Positions 35,597-44,853 are shown, numbered from the stretch's first letter. The stretch is DNA of 64,000 bases from SHVO01 sp041905525 (GCA_041905525.1 JAYRKY010000005.1:1-64000), one strand, 5' to 3'. Made by a program: numbers and translations. The notes: generated by a model not told the origin, from the sequence alone.

Positions 35597-36805
35597 ATGA
35601 CCGTCTCGCAGCCCTTGCTGCCCTACGCCCGTCCCAGCGTCGATGAGGACGATATTGCCGCCGTGGTTGCGTTCCTGCGCTCCGGCGCGCCGATGACGGA
35701 CGGCCCGGCCGTGGACGCCTTCGAGGCGGAACTGGCCAAGGTGTGCGGCGCCAACGAAGCGATCGCTTGCTCCTCGGGCACGACGGCGCTCCATCTGATG
35801 ATGCTTGCGCTCGGCGTGAAGGCCGGCGACCAGGTCGTTGTGCCGTCGGTGACATTCCTCGCCACCGCCAACGCCGCGCGTTACGTGGGCGCCGATGTGA
35901 TCTTCGCCGACGTGGATCCCACCACCGCTCTCATGACACCTGAGACCTTCGAGGACGCGATCACGCGCGGCGACGCCGCGAAGATCAAGGCCGTGATCCC
36001 CGTGCACATGAACGGCCAATGCTGCGACATGCGCGGCATCGTCGCGATCGCCAAGAAACACAACATCGCCGTTGTGGAAGATGCGTGTCATGCGCTCGGC
36101 GGCACCTATCCCGGAAATGAAAACGTGCCCGTCGGCGGCTTGCCCGATGTGGCGGGTGCTTGCTTCTCCTTCCACCCCGTCAAAGCCTTTGCGACGGGCG
36201 AGGGCGGCGCCATCACGTGCGCCGATTCCAAGCTTGCCGAGACGCTTCGGATTCTCCGCTGCCATGGGATGGAAAAGAATTATGACGATCCGCTCATGAA
36301 GGAGTTCACGCACGCGTCCGACGGCACGCCCAATCCGTGGTTCTACGAAATGCCGGAATTGGGATGGAATTTCCGCCTGTCGGATATGCAGTGCGTGCTG
36401 GGCACCAGCCAGCTCAAGAAGCTTCCCGGCTGGCTCACCCGCCGGACGGAGTTGATGGCGCGCTACGAAAAGGCGTTGAAGCCGCTCGCGCCCATCATTC
36501 AACCGGTTCGCCGCGTCGGCGGAAATCCGGGATGGCATCTGAATGCGGTGCTGGTCGACTTTCCACAGATCGGAATGGAGCGTGCCCATTTCGTGACGCG
36601 CCTCAAGGCGGAAGGTGTCGGTGTCGGCGTCCAATATTTGCCGGTTCATCTCCAGCCGTACTACCAGCGGCTCTACGGCCGGCAGACTTTTCCCGGCGCC
36701 GAAGCCTATTACGCGCGCTGCGTCAGCTTACCGCTGTTCCCGGCGATGACTGATGCGGATGTCGACCGCGTGGTCGCCGTCGTGCGCAAAGTGGCCGGTC
36801 TCTAA
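35597..36805 (+). CDS. DegT/DnrJ/EryC1 aminotransferase, PseC-like
   Basis: This PLP enzyme has 402 residues from the ATG at 35597, behind AGAGGAA. PseC transaminates a UDP-4-keto sugar in pseudaminic acid synthesis. The N-terminal LLPYARPSVDEDDIAAVVAFL, VPVHMNGQCCDM and EDACHALGGTY fit that group, and the PLP lysine is in FSFHPVKAFATGEGGA. No other pseudaminic acid gene (pseB, pseF, pseG, pseH, pseI) is near, so the product could belong to another amino sugar. The nearest sugar gene is the glycosyltransferase at 31378. Confidence 0.85.
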   Translation: MTVSQPLLPYARPSVDEDDIAAVVAFLRSGAPMTDGPAVDAFEAELAKVCGANEAIACSSGTTALHLMMLALGVKAGDQVVVPSVTFLATANAARYVGADVIFADVDPTTALMTPETFEDAITRGDAAKIKAVIPVHMNGQCCDMRGIVAIAKKHNIAVVEDACHALGGTYPGNENVPVGGLPDVAGACFSFHPVKAFATGEGGAITCADSKLAETLRILRCHGMEKNYDDPLMKEFTHASDGTPNPWFYEMPELGWNFRLSDMQCVLGTSQLKKLPGWLTRRTELMARYEKALKPLAPIIQPVRRVGGNPGWHLNAVLVDFPQIGMERAHFVTRLKAEGVGVGVQYLPVHLQPYYQRLYGRQTFPGAEAYYARCVSLPLFPAMTDADVDRVVAVVRKVAGL

Positions 36806-36907
36806 GCGCGTCCGTCTGCTTCACCAAAGCGAGTATCTGCACGCTGCTGCGCGGTGCGGTTGTTTGCCATGCGGGTTGCAAAACCTTCGTACATTTAGAG
36901 TTCTAGT

Positions 36908-36932
36908 GGAACAAAGGCGCGCTTCGCGCGTT
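36908..36932 (+). promoter_or_regulatory. EcfG-type general stress promoter upstream of the CheB-CheR kinase
   Basis: GGAAC at 36908-36912, a 16-base spacer and cGTT at 36929-36932 match the alphaproteobacterial EcfG consensus exactly. The ATG at 36970 is about 37 bases downstream. The rest of 36806-36969 holds no gene. Confidence 0.75.
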
Positions 36933-36969
36933 GAAGCAGGACGTCAGGCCGTCCTGTGTTTGTTTGCGC

Positions 36970-39900
36970 ATGTCCATTGAAGAATTGGAACGCCTCGAGC
37001 CGCTCCTTCCGCCAGATAAACCCGAAGTGGGCGCGCATCCCGCGCCTTGCCCGGTGATTGGCCTTGGCGCTTCCGCCGGCGGTCTTGAAGCCTTCCAGAC
37101 TTTTCTGGCCAACGTCGCTGAAGATTCAGGCTACGCCTATGTGCTGGTACAGCATCTCGACCCCAACCACGAAAGCATGCTCGCGGAGTTGCTGAGCCGG
37201 CGCACCTCCATGCCGGTCCGCCAAGTTGCGGACGGCATGCGTATTGAACCAAATTCGGTCTATCTCATTCCGCCCAATCAAAGCCTCTTCCTGGAAGAGG
37301 CGCGCCTGCGTCTCGTGGACTTCAATGAACCGCGCGGATTCCGACGCCCAATCGATGTGTTCTTTCGCAGTCTCGCCGTCGACCAAGGTCCGAATGCCTG
37401 CTGCATCGTGCTCTCCGGGACAGGCGGCGACGGCGCGGAGGGGCTCCGGGCCGTGAAAGAGGCCGGCGGCCTCACCTTGGTGCAAGAGCCCGAGAGCGCG
37501 AAGTACGACGGCATGCCGAAGGCGGCGGTGGCGACCGGTCTCGTGGACAAGATTCTCAGTGTTCGCGATATGCCGGGGGCGCTCCGCGACTATTTCGACC
37601 GTGCCCAGGCCGGCCGCACCTCGCTCCCGGACGACGGGCCGTTCCTCCTGAGAGTTTGTGAAGAGCTGCGCCGCCGCCTGGGGCACGATTTCAGCCAGTA
37701 TAAGCGCTCGACGATGCTGCGCCGGGTGCAGCGGCGGATGCAGGTTCTTGGCCTGTCGCGCGCGGAAGATTATCTCCGCCGCTTGGGCGAAACCGAGAAG
37801 GAAGCCGATCTTCTCTTTCGCGATCTCCTGATCAACGTCACCTGTTTCTTCCGTGACGCGGAGGCGTTCGACCACCTGCGGCGGGAGGTCATTCCTGAGC
37901 TTCTACGCGGAAAGGGTGCGGCCGACACGATCCGGATTTGGACTCCAGGCTGCTCCAGCGGTGAGGAGGCTTATTCCATCGCGATCCTGGTGTCGGAAGC
38001 GCTCATGCGTATGGATGCCCGTCCGCGCGTTCAGATCTTCGCCACTGATATCGACGAGCCGATGCTGCAGAAGGCGCGCGCCGCGAAGTATCCACATGCC
38101 GCCGTCCGAGATGTACCGGTCGAACTTCTAGACCGGTACTTCTTTGCGCAAGACGATGACTATGCGCTGGTGCAGTCGATCCGAGATATGGTCCGTGTCT
38201 CCAACCACAACCTCATCAAGGATCCGCCATTCTCGCGTGTAGATATGATTGTCTGCCGCAACCTCTTGATCTATCTGAATCCTGCGCTTCAACAGCGTTT
38301 GGTGCCAGTTTTCCACTATGCGCTGCGCGCGGGAGGATGGCTGTTCCTAGGGTCCGCGGAAAACATCCACGCGCGTAATGACCTCTTCGACACCGTCGAT
38401 GCCGCGGCCCGTGTCTTCAAGCGCAAAGGCGGTCTTCGTCAATCCGTCCACATGCCATTGTCCTTGGAGTCGACGGTTAGCGTGCAGATGACCGAGCAAG
38501 AAGGAATCGGCAGTGCGCCGACGCCCGACCGCGATCCGGTGGCGCGCGCGGTCATGGAATTTTATGCCCCTGCGCATGTGGTCGTGAACGCGGTTAATGA
38601 CGTCGTGAGATCCTCGACCCGCACAGGCCGCTTCCTGGAATTGGCGGAGGGCTCGCTCTCGGCCCGTATCACAGACCTCGCGAAGCGCGCGTTACGTCCG
38701 CCCATCCGTTCGCTGCTCGACGCCGTCCGCCGGACGGGAAAGCGCTCCGTCCGGCGCGGTATCGCGGTGGGCGATCGCGACGAGACCTTTCTCGTCGATT
38801 TAAGCGCCCATCCTCTGAGCAAGGACGAAGTGCTTCTTGTTTTCCAGGATCACGTCCCCCGCCCCAGCGGCCCGGACGAAGACCTGGCGCAGACAATCGA
38901 TGAGGATAACGTTCGCCAGCTCGAGGATGAACTGGATGAAACGCGCCTCAAGCTGCGCACTACGGTTGAGGAGCTTGAGACCTCTAACGAGGAGCTTAAG
39001 AGCACCAACGAAGAAATGATGTCGATGAACGAAGAGCTTCAATCGACAAACGAAGAGCTCGCGACCGTCAATGAAGAGCTGAAGAACAAGGTCGACCAGT
39101 TGGCGCGCGCCAATAGTGATCTCGAGAACTTCATCGAGAGCACCCAGATTCCGACGGTATTTCTGGACAACAAACTCCGGATCCGCAGTTTCACGCCGGC
39201 GACGCGCGCGCTGTTCCGCTTTCAGGAGCAGGACAAAGGCCGGCCTCTCTCCGACCTCGTCTCTCCCGCCGGCCAGCCGTTCGAGAAATGGGCGCGTGAG
39301 GTCCTGGAGAAGGGCGAAGCCGTCGAACATGAGTTCAATGTCGAAGCAACTCAGGAAAGTTATGTGGTGCGCGTCCTGCCGTACCGTGGCGTGGACGAAT
39401 CCATCGACGGCATTGTGATCGTCTTTGCCGACGTGACCAAGATCCGCCAGGCGCAAGCTGATCTGGCGCGTAACGTCGGGATCGCCCGCCAGCGGTCGAG
39501 CGAGATCGAGACGCTCTATAAGACGGCGCCGGTGGGAATGGCGCTGGTCGACCGGAACCGCCGGTTTTTGAAGATCAATCAGCAGTTCGCCGATCTCAAC
39601 GGGCAATCGATGGAGGAGCATATCGGCCGAAGTCTGCGGGATGTATCGGCCGAACTTTTCGAAAAGCTGGACGGCGCCCTGGCGGATGTCTTCCAGCATG
39701 GCCGTGAAGAGGTAAACCTCGAGGCCAGCCTCCACGTCTTGGGCGGCGCCCGGGACTTTCTCGTCGACGTTTACCCTTACGAGGAAGAAGGCCGCGTGAC
39801 CGCGGTCGGCCTGATCCTGAAAGATGTGACCGAACTTCGCCATCTCGAGAAAGAGATGCGCCGCCTGATGGACGAGCTTCAGCACCGGGTAAAAAATACA

Positions 39901-40434
39901 TTGGCCACGGTGAACTCGATCATCAATCAGACGGTCGGTACAAAGTCCGATCGCACCGAACTGGCTGAAACATTGAAAAGCCGTATCGGCGCCTTGGCTG
40001 CGACGCATGATCTGCTGACGACCGAAGATTGGACCGGGGCGTCATTGCGCAAAATCATCGAAACCGAATTCCTTCCCTTCGGGGAGTTGGAGCGAGTTTC
40101 ACTCCAAGGTCCGGAGGTCGAGCTTCCACCGAAGCACGCTTTGGCGTTGACGCTCACACTTCATGAGTTGGCGACGAATGCCGCCAAATACGGGGCGCTC
40201 TCCAAGAAAGGCGGCGACCTGATGATCAAATGGATCGTGAAGGTCGATGCCGGAGGCCGCGAGCTGGTACTGGACTGGATCGAGCGCCTCGATCAGCAGG
40301 TGGTCGTCTCCCGTGTTGTGGAAAGCTTTGGCATGCGTTTGATCCGCAATGCCGTGGTCCACGATCTCCGCGGCGCCTGCGCCCACAAACTCGAGTCAGG
40401 CGGCCTTGCCTGCAAAATCAGTTTTCCGTTCTAG
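36970..40434 (+). CDS. CheB-CheR-PAS-HWE hybrid sensor histidine kinase
   Basis: The protein has 1154 residues and no membrane segment. CheB methylesterase comes first (residues 30-210; GLGASAGG, VQHLDPNH, SGTGGDG supply Ser, His and Asp) but lacks its usual receiver. CheR methyltransferase follows (about 220-490; NVTCFFRDAEAF, WTPGCSSGEEAYS, CRNLLIYLN). A long coiled coil of EELxSTNEE repeats spans about 650-715, then PAS domains near 720 and 840. The end is a HisKA_2/HWE kinase: the histidine is in ELQHRVKNTL near 971, then an ATPase domain with HELATNAAKYG. The start has no clear ribosome site; a TTG at 36931 falls in the promoter and was rejected. A receiver follows 6 bases later. The EcfG promoter suggests a link to the general stress response. 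Confidence 0.9.
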   Translation: MSIEELERLEPLLPPDKPEVGAHPAPCPVIGLGASAGGLEAFQTFLANVAEDSGYAYVLVQHLDPNHESMLAELLSRRTSMPVRQVADGMRIEPNSVYLIPPNQSLFLEEARLRLVDFNEPRGFRRPIDVFFRSLAVDQGPNACCIVLSGTGGDGAEGLRAVKEAGGLTLVQEPESAKYDGMPKAAVATGLVDKILSVRDMPGALRDYFDRAQAGRTSLPDDGPFLLRVCEELRRRLGHDFSQYKRSTMLRRVQRRMQVLGLSRAEDYLRRLGETEKEADLLFRDLLINVTCFFRDAEAFDHLRREVIPELLRGKGAADTIRIWTPGCSSGEEAYSIAILVSEALMRMDARPRVQIFATDIDEPMLQKARAAKYPHAAVRDVPVELLDRYFFAQDDDYALVQSIRDMVRVSNHNLIKDPPFSRVDMIVCRNLLIYLNPALQQRLVPVFHYALRAGGWLFLGSAENIHARNDLFDTVDAAARVFKRKGGLRQSVHMPLSLESTVSVQMTEQEGIGSAPTPDRDPVARAVMEFYAPAHVVVNAVNDVVRSSTRTGRFLELAEGSLSARITDLAKRALRPPIRSLLDAVRRTGKRSVRRGIAVGDRDETFLVDLSAHPLSKDEVLLVFQDHVPRPSGPDEDLAQTIDEDNVRQLEDELDETRLKLRTTVEELETSNEELKSTNEEMMSMNEELQSTNEELATVNEELKNKVDQLARANSDLENFIESTQIPTVFLDNKLRIRSFTPATRALFRFQEQDKGRPLSDLVSPAGQPFEKWAREVLEKGEAVEHEFNVEATQESYVVRVLPYRGVDESIDGIVIVFADVTKIRQAQADLARNVGIARQRSSEIETLYKTAPVGMALVDRNRRFLKINQQFADLNGQSMEEHIGRSLRDVSAELFEKLDGALADVFQHGREEVNLEASLHVLGGARDFLVDVYPYEEEGRVTAVGLILKDVTELRHLEKEMRRLMDELQHRVKNTLATVNSIINQTVGTKSDRTELAETLKSRIGALAATHDLLTTEDWTGASLRKIIETEFLPFGELERVSLQGPEVELPPKHALALTLTLHELATNAAKYGALSKKGGDLMIKWIVKVDAGGRELVLDWIERLDQQVVVSRVVESFGMRLIRNAVVHDLRGACAHKLESGGLACKISFPF

Positions 40435-40440
40435 GCTCAC

Positions 40441-40839
40441 ATGAAAACCATTGCCGGACTTAACGTTCTGTTGGTCGAAGACGAGTTTCTGATAGCGCTG
40501 GATGCGGAGGAAATGCTGCGGGAACTCGGCGCGGCCAGCGTCACGATCGCCAGCAGTTTTGACGACGCGCAAAAGGTCATCGCCGAGAAGGCTTTCGACC
40601 TTGCCCTTCTCGATGTTAATCTGAATGGTCAGAAGAGCTTTCCGCTGGCGGATCAGCTGCTTAAGCGCAATACGCCTATCGTCTTCGGCACGGGATACAA
40701 TCTGCTTGCGCGACAGATGGATGGATACGAGTCGGGGGTGTGTGTAACTAAACCTTACACGGTCGCCTCGTTGCAGAGAGGGCTGGCTGCGGTACTGGCG
40801 GAGCGAAGCGCGGTCCGCTCGCAAGTCCACCGTCAGTGA
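40441..40839 (+). CDS. Single-domain response regulator
   Basis: The protein has 132 residues, a receiver domain only. The acidic pair is in LLVEDE, the phosphoacceptor aspartate in LALLDVNLNG, the Thr position in GTGYN, and the Lys in VTKPY. There is no output domain, so it probably acts by protein contact or as a phosphate sink. It starts 6 bases after the hybrid kinase, its likely partner. Confidence 0.92.
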   Translation: MKTIAGLNVLLVEDEFLIALDAEEMLRELGAASVTIASSFDDAQKVIAEKAFDLALLDVNLNGQKSFPLADQLLKRNTPIVFGTGYNLLARQMDGYESGVCVTKPYTVASLQRGLAAVLAERSAVRSQVHRQ

Positions 40840-40967
40840 TTTCTTCACTAGGTCGACGCTCGCGCCGCGTGTAGAGATGGCGCCCGTGGACTCGGATCCG
40901 CGCATAGATAACAATTGCTGCCGGACCCCACGGTCATTGATCCAGCGCGGGGGAGCGCGGGAGACAG

Positions 40968-42521
40968 ATGGATACCCATCGCGAGGCGACACACGAGGTC
41001 GGGGCGCAGACGGCGACGCCCCTTTTCGTGCCTGTGCCTGGCGCGAAGGCAGGTTCGCTCCATTTGCGTTTGCGTCTCCTGGTCGCGGGCACCATTCTCC
41101 CGGTGCTGCTTCTGGCGGGGTTCGTGGTCTACAGCGGGTATGCGCGGACCCACGATGAAGCGGCGGAGCGGGTCGTACAGTCCGCGCAGAGTGCGATGGC
41201 CGCCGTCGACCGGGAACTCCAGAATCAAATTTCGGCCCTTCAGGTTTTGGCGCTTGAGCCCGAGCTGATCGAAGGCGACTTCGCTGAATTTCGCGACGAT
41301 GCGGAGCGCTTTCTGCAAGTACGTTCCGGCTATGTGATCGCTGTCAGCGACGCACAGGGCAACCATGTGTTCAATACGCGCCAGCCGAAGGCGCTCGCGC
41401 CGTGGACCAACCTCGACGCCTTCCACCAGGTGATGAAGACGAAGAAGCCGGCCGTGTCCGATATCTATGTGGGGGGTGTGACAAAGGAGCCGACCTTCAC
41501 CGTCAACGTCCCGGTGATGAAGGGCGACGAAGTGGCTTACGTCATCGGCTACAGTCCGCCGCGCGACATCTACTTCGAGATTTTGCGGCGCCTGGCGCTT
41601 CCCGAGGGTTGGGTGGTGTCTCTGTATGACGCCTCGGCGCACCATGTTGCGCGCCAGCCACGTCTGCCGCGCAATGAGATTTTGACCGCGCCGGACTATC
41701 TGAAAGCTGAGTTCGCGCAAGGCAACAATCGCATCGTTCCGGCCGAATCCCTTGAGGGTGAGCCCATCCTCGCGGCCTTTACCCGCTCGGAGGAAACCGG
41801 ATGGGTGCTCGCGATCGGAATGCCGCAAGCCAGCCTCGACCGGCCGGCCAGGGACACTCTGGTTCTGACGATCGCCATCGGCGCCATCATGATGATGATG
41901 GGTCTTCTCTTCGCCAGCAATCTCGCCACCAACCTGGCGCGCGCCGAAGGCCAACGCTCGCTGCTGATGAACGAGCTCAATCACCGTGTGAAAAACACGT
42001 TGAGCGCAGTGCAGGGGATCGTGGCACGCGGTCTGCCTGACATCCCGGAGAACGCGGCTTACCGCGCCGCTGCCGAATCGCGCCTACTCGCCCTTTCGAA
42101 CGCCCATAATATTTTGAGCAATCGTAACTGGGAGAGCGCCGCCCTCAGCGACATAGCAAAGTCCGTGATCGGGCCCTATGGCGCGCGCGAGCGGCTCCAT
42201 ATCAACGGACCGGATGTCATTCTGGCGCCACGCCTCGCCATTCCGCTTGCGATGGTGCTCAACGAACTTGCGACCAACGCCGTCAAGTATGGCGCCCTTT
42301 CGGCTCCCACAGGACATCTGCACCTTTCATGGGCTTATGCGGCGCCGGATCGCCTCCGCCTCGACTGGCGCGAGTCGGGCGGTCCGCCGGCCCATCAACC
42401 GGCCAAGCTAGGATACGGGTCACGTTTTATAGAGCGCGCGGTCAGCGCGGAGCTGAAGGGCACTTACGCCGCGAGCTACGCGCCGGAAGGCTTCGCCGGC
42501 ATGATTGAAATTCCTGTTTAG
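40968..42521 (+). CDS. Cache-domain HWE/HisKA_2 sensor histidine kinase
   Basis: The protein has 517 residues with a membrane helix near residues 27-50, a periplasmic double-Cache-like domain of about 240 residues and a second helix (IAIGAIMMMMGLLFASNL). The kinase core follows: the histidine is in ELNHRVKNTLSAVQG near 340, then VLNELATNAVKYGAL and a C-terminal GYGSRFIERAV. Such kinases read small molecules outside the cell. The gap of 128 bases before it holds no gene. A receiver follows 14 bases later. Confidence 0.9.
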   Translation: MDTHREATHEVGAQTATPLFVPVPGAKAGSLHLRLRLLVAGTILPVLLLAGFVVYSGYARTHDEAAERVVQSAQSAMAAVDRELQNQISALQVLALEPELIEGDFAEFRDDAERFLQVRSGYVIAVSDAQGNHVFNTRQPKALAPWTNLDAFHQVMKTKKPAVSDIYVGGVTKEPTFTVNVPVMKGDEVAYVIGYSPPRDIYFEILRRLALPEGWVVSLYDASAHHVARQPRLPRNEILTAPDYLKAEFAQGNNRIVPAESLEGEPILAAFTRSEETGWVLAIGMPQASLDRPARDTLVLTIAIGAIMMMMGLLFASNLATNLARAEGQRSLLMNELNHRVKNTLSAVQGIVARGLPDIPENAAYRAAAESRLLALSNAHNILSNRNWESAALSDIAKSVIGPYGARERLHINGPDVILAPRLAIPLAMVLNELATNAVKYGALSAPTGHLHLSWAYAAPDRLRLDWRESGGPPAHQPAKLGYGSRFIERAVSAELKGTYAASYAPEGFAGMIEIPV

Positions 42522-42535
42522 GACCCGCACGCCTC

Positions 42536-42925
42536 ATGGATGATTCGGTGTCAGAGCTGAAGGATCTCGATGTCCTTCTGGTCGAAGATGAAAGCCTCGT
42601 TTCGTTTCTGATTGAAGATATGCTTACCGAGCTGGGGGCCGGCGGGATCCGGCACGCGAGTCGCCTCGACGCCGGCTTTGCGCTGGCGGCGCAGAAGAAG
42701 CCGGGGCTTGCAGTTCTCGACGTCAACTTGGCCGGCGAGGCGATCTTTCCGTTAGCCGAAAAGCTGGCGCGGGAGCGTGTGCCGATTTTGTTCATCACCG
42801 GCTACGGTCGCGAAGGCGTCGGCGAAGAATGGGCCCACGCCGAGGTGCTGCAAAAGCCGCTGACTATCGAGCAGCTTGCCCGCGCCGTACGCAAAGCGCT
42901 CCGCGGGGGCTTAGACCAGCGCTAG
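42536..42925 (+). CDS. Single-domain response regulator
   Basis: This receiver-only protein has 129 residues, with acidic residues in LLVEDESL, the phosphoacceptor in AVLDVNLAG, Thr in FITGYG and Lys in LQKPL. It pairs with the Cache kinase just upstream and is similar to the other receiver in the block. Its end overlaps the convergent CoA-binding/MetY gene by 15 bases. Confidence 0.92.
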   Translation: MDDSVSELKDLDVLLVEDESLVSFLIEDMLTELGAGGIRHASRLDAGFALAAQKKPGLAVLDVNLAGEAIFPLAEKLARERVPILFITGYGREGVGEEWAHAEVLQKPLTIEQLARAVRKALRGGLDQR

Positions 42926-44710
42926 CGCCTGATCCAGGTCGCTGATCAGGTCATCCACGCTTTCGATGCCTATCGACAAACGCACGACATCCGGGCCGGC
43001 CCCCGCCGCGACTTGCTGCTCGGCGGTGAGCTGACGGTGGGTGGTGGAGGCCGGGTGAAGGATAAGGCTACGCGTATCGCCGATATTCGCGAGGTGCGAA
43101 AACAGCCGCACCGACTCCACCAGCTTCGCGCCGGCCTCGAACCCGCCCTTGAGGCCGAAGGTCATAACCGCGCCGGCGCCGCGCCGTAGGTACTTCTGCC
43201 CAAGCGCATAGTATCGATTGCCGGGCAGGCCGGCGTACGACACCCAGGCCACTTTCGGGTGCTTCTCCAGGAATTCGGCTACGGTCTGCGCGTTCTTCAC
43301 GTGACGCTCCATGCGCAGCGCAAGGGTCTCGATGCCCATGATGGTCAGGAACGCATTCATCGGCGCTTGAGCTGGGCCGAAGTCGCGCAAGGCTACGGCG
43401 CGGGCTTTGGTGGTGAAGGCGAAGTCGCCGAAGTTTTCATAGAACTTGAGGCCGTGATAGGCGGGCTCCGGATCGGTCAAAGACGGGAAGCGCCCACCCT
43501 GCGCCCAGTCGAAGCGCCCAGACTCGATCAGAACCCCGCCGAGCGAATTGCCGTGTCCGGCGAGGAACTTCGTCGTGGAGTGCAAGACGATGTCCGCGCC
43601 GAAGGCGAACGGCTGGCAGAGGAACGGCGTTGCCAGCGTATTATCCACGATCAGGGGAATGCCCGCCGCGTGCGCGATGTTGGCGATCGCTTCGATGTCG
43701 AGCACGATGCCGCCCGGGTTGGCCAAGCTTTCGATAAAGATCGCTTTGCACTTTGGCGTAAGAGCTTTGCGGAAGTTCTCTGGATCGTTGGGGTCGACAA
43801 AATGGCAGGTCCAGCCCAGCTTTTTGAACGATAGGCCGAACTGGGTGAGGGAGCCGCCGTAGAGGTTACGCGAGGCGACGAACTCGTCGCCCGGAGACAG
43901 CAGGGTGAAAAAGGTGATGAACTGCGCCGCGTGACCGGAAGATGTGGCGACAGCGGCCCGTCCCCCTTCGAGGCTCGCGAGCCGCTCTTCCAAGACGGAG
44001 ACGGTCGGATTGGAAACGCGCGTATAGAGGTAACCGAAGTCATGCAGGTTGAAGAGCGACGCGGCGTGGTCGACGTCCTTAAACACGTAGGAAGCCGTTT
44101 GATAGATGGGCGTGATGCGCGCGCCCGTGACGGGGTCGGGCATCGCCCCCGAATGGACGGCCCGCGTTTCGAAGCCATAATCGCCCGCGGCCACTGGACG
44201 GGGCGCCCCGCGCACCGCGCCGGCGGTGGGCGCCGCCGGGGGGCGGTTCGAGATGAGATGCGAGTTCACCCCGCTCCACGACAATTCACCCGATAGACGG
44301 CTGAATTCGATTTTCGGGCAGCGGTTCATGATGACCGTCAATCCGGCCGCTTCGCCCTTTTTCGCCGCCTCGTCGTTGCGAACGCCAAGCTGCATCCATA
44401 CGACCTTGGCGCCGATCGCGATGGCTTCGTCAACGATGCCCGGCGCGAACTCCGACGCACGGAAGACGTCCACCATGTCGATCTTGTCCGGGATGTCCTT
44501 CAGTGAAGCGTAAACCTTCTCGCCGAGTAATTCCTGACCGGCGGTCTGCGGATTCACCGGAATGACGCGGTAGCCCTTGGCCTTCAGATATTTCGCGACA
44601 AAGTAGCTGGGCCGGTTCCAGTGCGACGAAGCGCCTACCATCGCGATGGTGCGCACGTCCTTGAGGATCGAACGAAGAAAATCGTCGCCGTAGGTCAAAG
44701 GCTCAGTCAT
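42911..44710 (-). CDS. CoA-binding domain fused to O-acetylhomoserine sulfhydrylase (MetY-like)
   Basis: The protein has 599 residues from the ATG at 44710; a TTG 18 bases upstream is less likely. Residues 1-140 form a YccU-like CoA-binding domain (TIAMVGASSHWNRPSYFVAKYL, VIPVNP, VWMQLGVRND). A Pro/Ala linker (about 160-180) leads to a complete PLP enzyme of the Cys/Met metabolism group (YGFETRAVHSGAMPDP, TPIYQTASYVF, YTRVSNPT, PLP lysine in HSTTKFLAGHG). MetY makes homocysteine from O-acetylhomoserine and sulfide. The two parts are separate genes in most bacteria, so the fusion is notable; the CoA domain may sense a CoA compound tied to acetylation. CysE is 3 kb away. A structured leader lies just upstream. 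Confidence 0.88.
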   Translation of the reverse strand: MTEPLTYGDDFLRSILKDVRTIAMVGASSHWNRPSYFVAKYLKAKGYRVIPVNPQTAGQELLGEKVYASLKDIPDKIDMVDVFRASEFAPGIVDEAIAIGAKVVWMQLGVRNDEAAKKGEAAGLTVIMNRCPKIEFSRLSGELSWSGVNSHLISNRPPAAPTAGAVRGAPRPVAAGDYGFETRAVHSGAMPDPVTGARITPIYQTASYVFKDVDHAASLFNLHDFGYLYTRVSNPTVSVLEERLASLEGGRAAVATSSGHAAQFITFFTLLSPGDEFVASRNLYGGSLTQFGLSFKKLGWTCHFVDPNDPENFRKALTPKCKAIFIESLANPGGIVLDIEAIANIAHAAGIPLIVDNTLATPFLCQPFAFGADIVLHSTTKFLAGHGNSLGGVLIESGRFDWAQGGRFPSLTDPEPAYHGLKFYENFGDFAFTTKARAVALRDFGPAQAPMNAFLTIMGIETLALRMERHVKNAQTVAEFLEKHPKVAWVSYAGLPGNRYYALGQKYLRRGAGAVMTFGLKGGFEAGAKLVESVRLFSHLANIGDTRSLILHPASTTHRQLTAEQQVAAGAGPDVVRLSIGIESVDDLISDLDQALALV

Positions 44711-44729
44711 GGGAATCCGCTCTTGCAAG

Positions 44730-44780
44730 GCTTGAACAGGGTGCCTGAGGCCGTAGGCAATCTTCCCTGCGGCGTCAAGC
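44730..44780 (-). promoter_or_regulatory. Nested hairpin in the leader of the MetY fusion gene
   Basis: Read on the - strand: GCTTGA, CAGGG and GCCT are followed in reverse order by AGGC, CCCTG and TCAAGC. That gives three coaxial stems of 4, 5 and 6 bp with internal loops of 5 and 6 bases on one side and single bases on the other, within 51 bases and 20 bases before the start codon. It does not match the SAM-I, SAM-II or SAM/SAH consensus that I know. A second short hairpin (CCTGC/GCAGG) is at 44798-44813. Confidence 0.5.
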
Positions 44781-44853
44781 AGCCCGAATTCCCAGCCCCT
44801 GCGCGGAGGCAGGAATTTCCCTTTGCCGCGCCGCGGGCAGGCGATTTTTCCAA

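Noticed and set aside
44711..44853. SAM-I or SAM-II riboswitch upstream of the MetY fusion
   Set aside because: The conserved bases of these classes are absent; the structure is reported as an unassigned nested hairpin.
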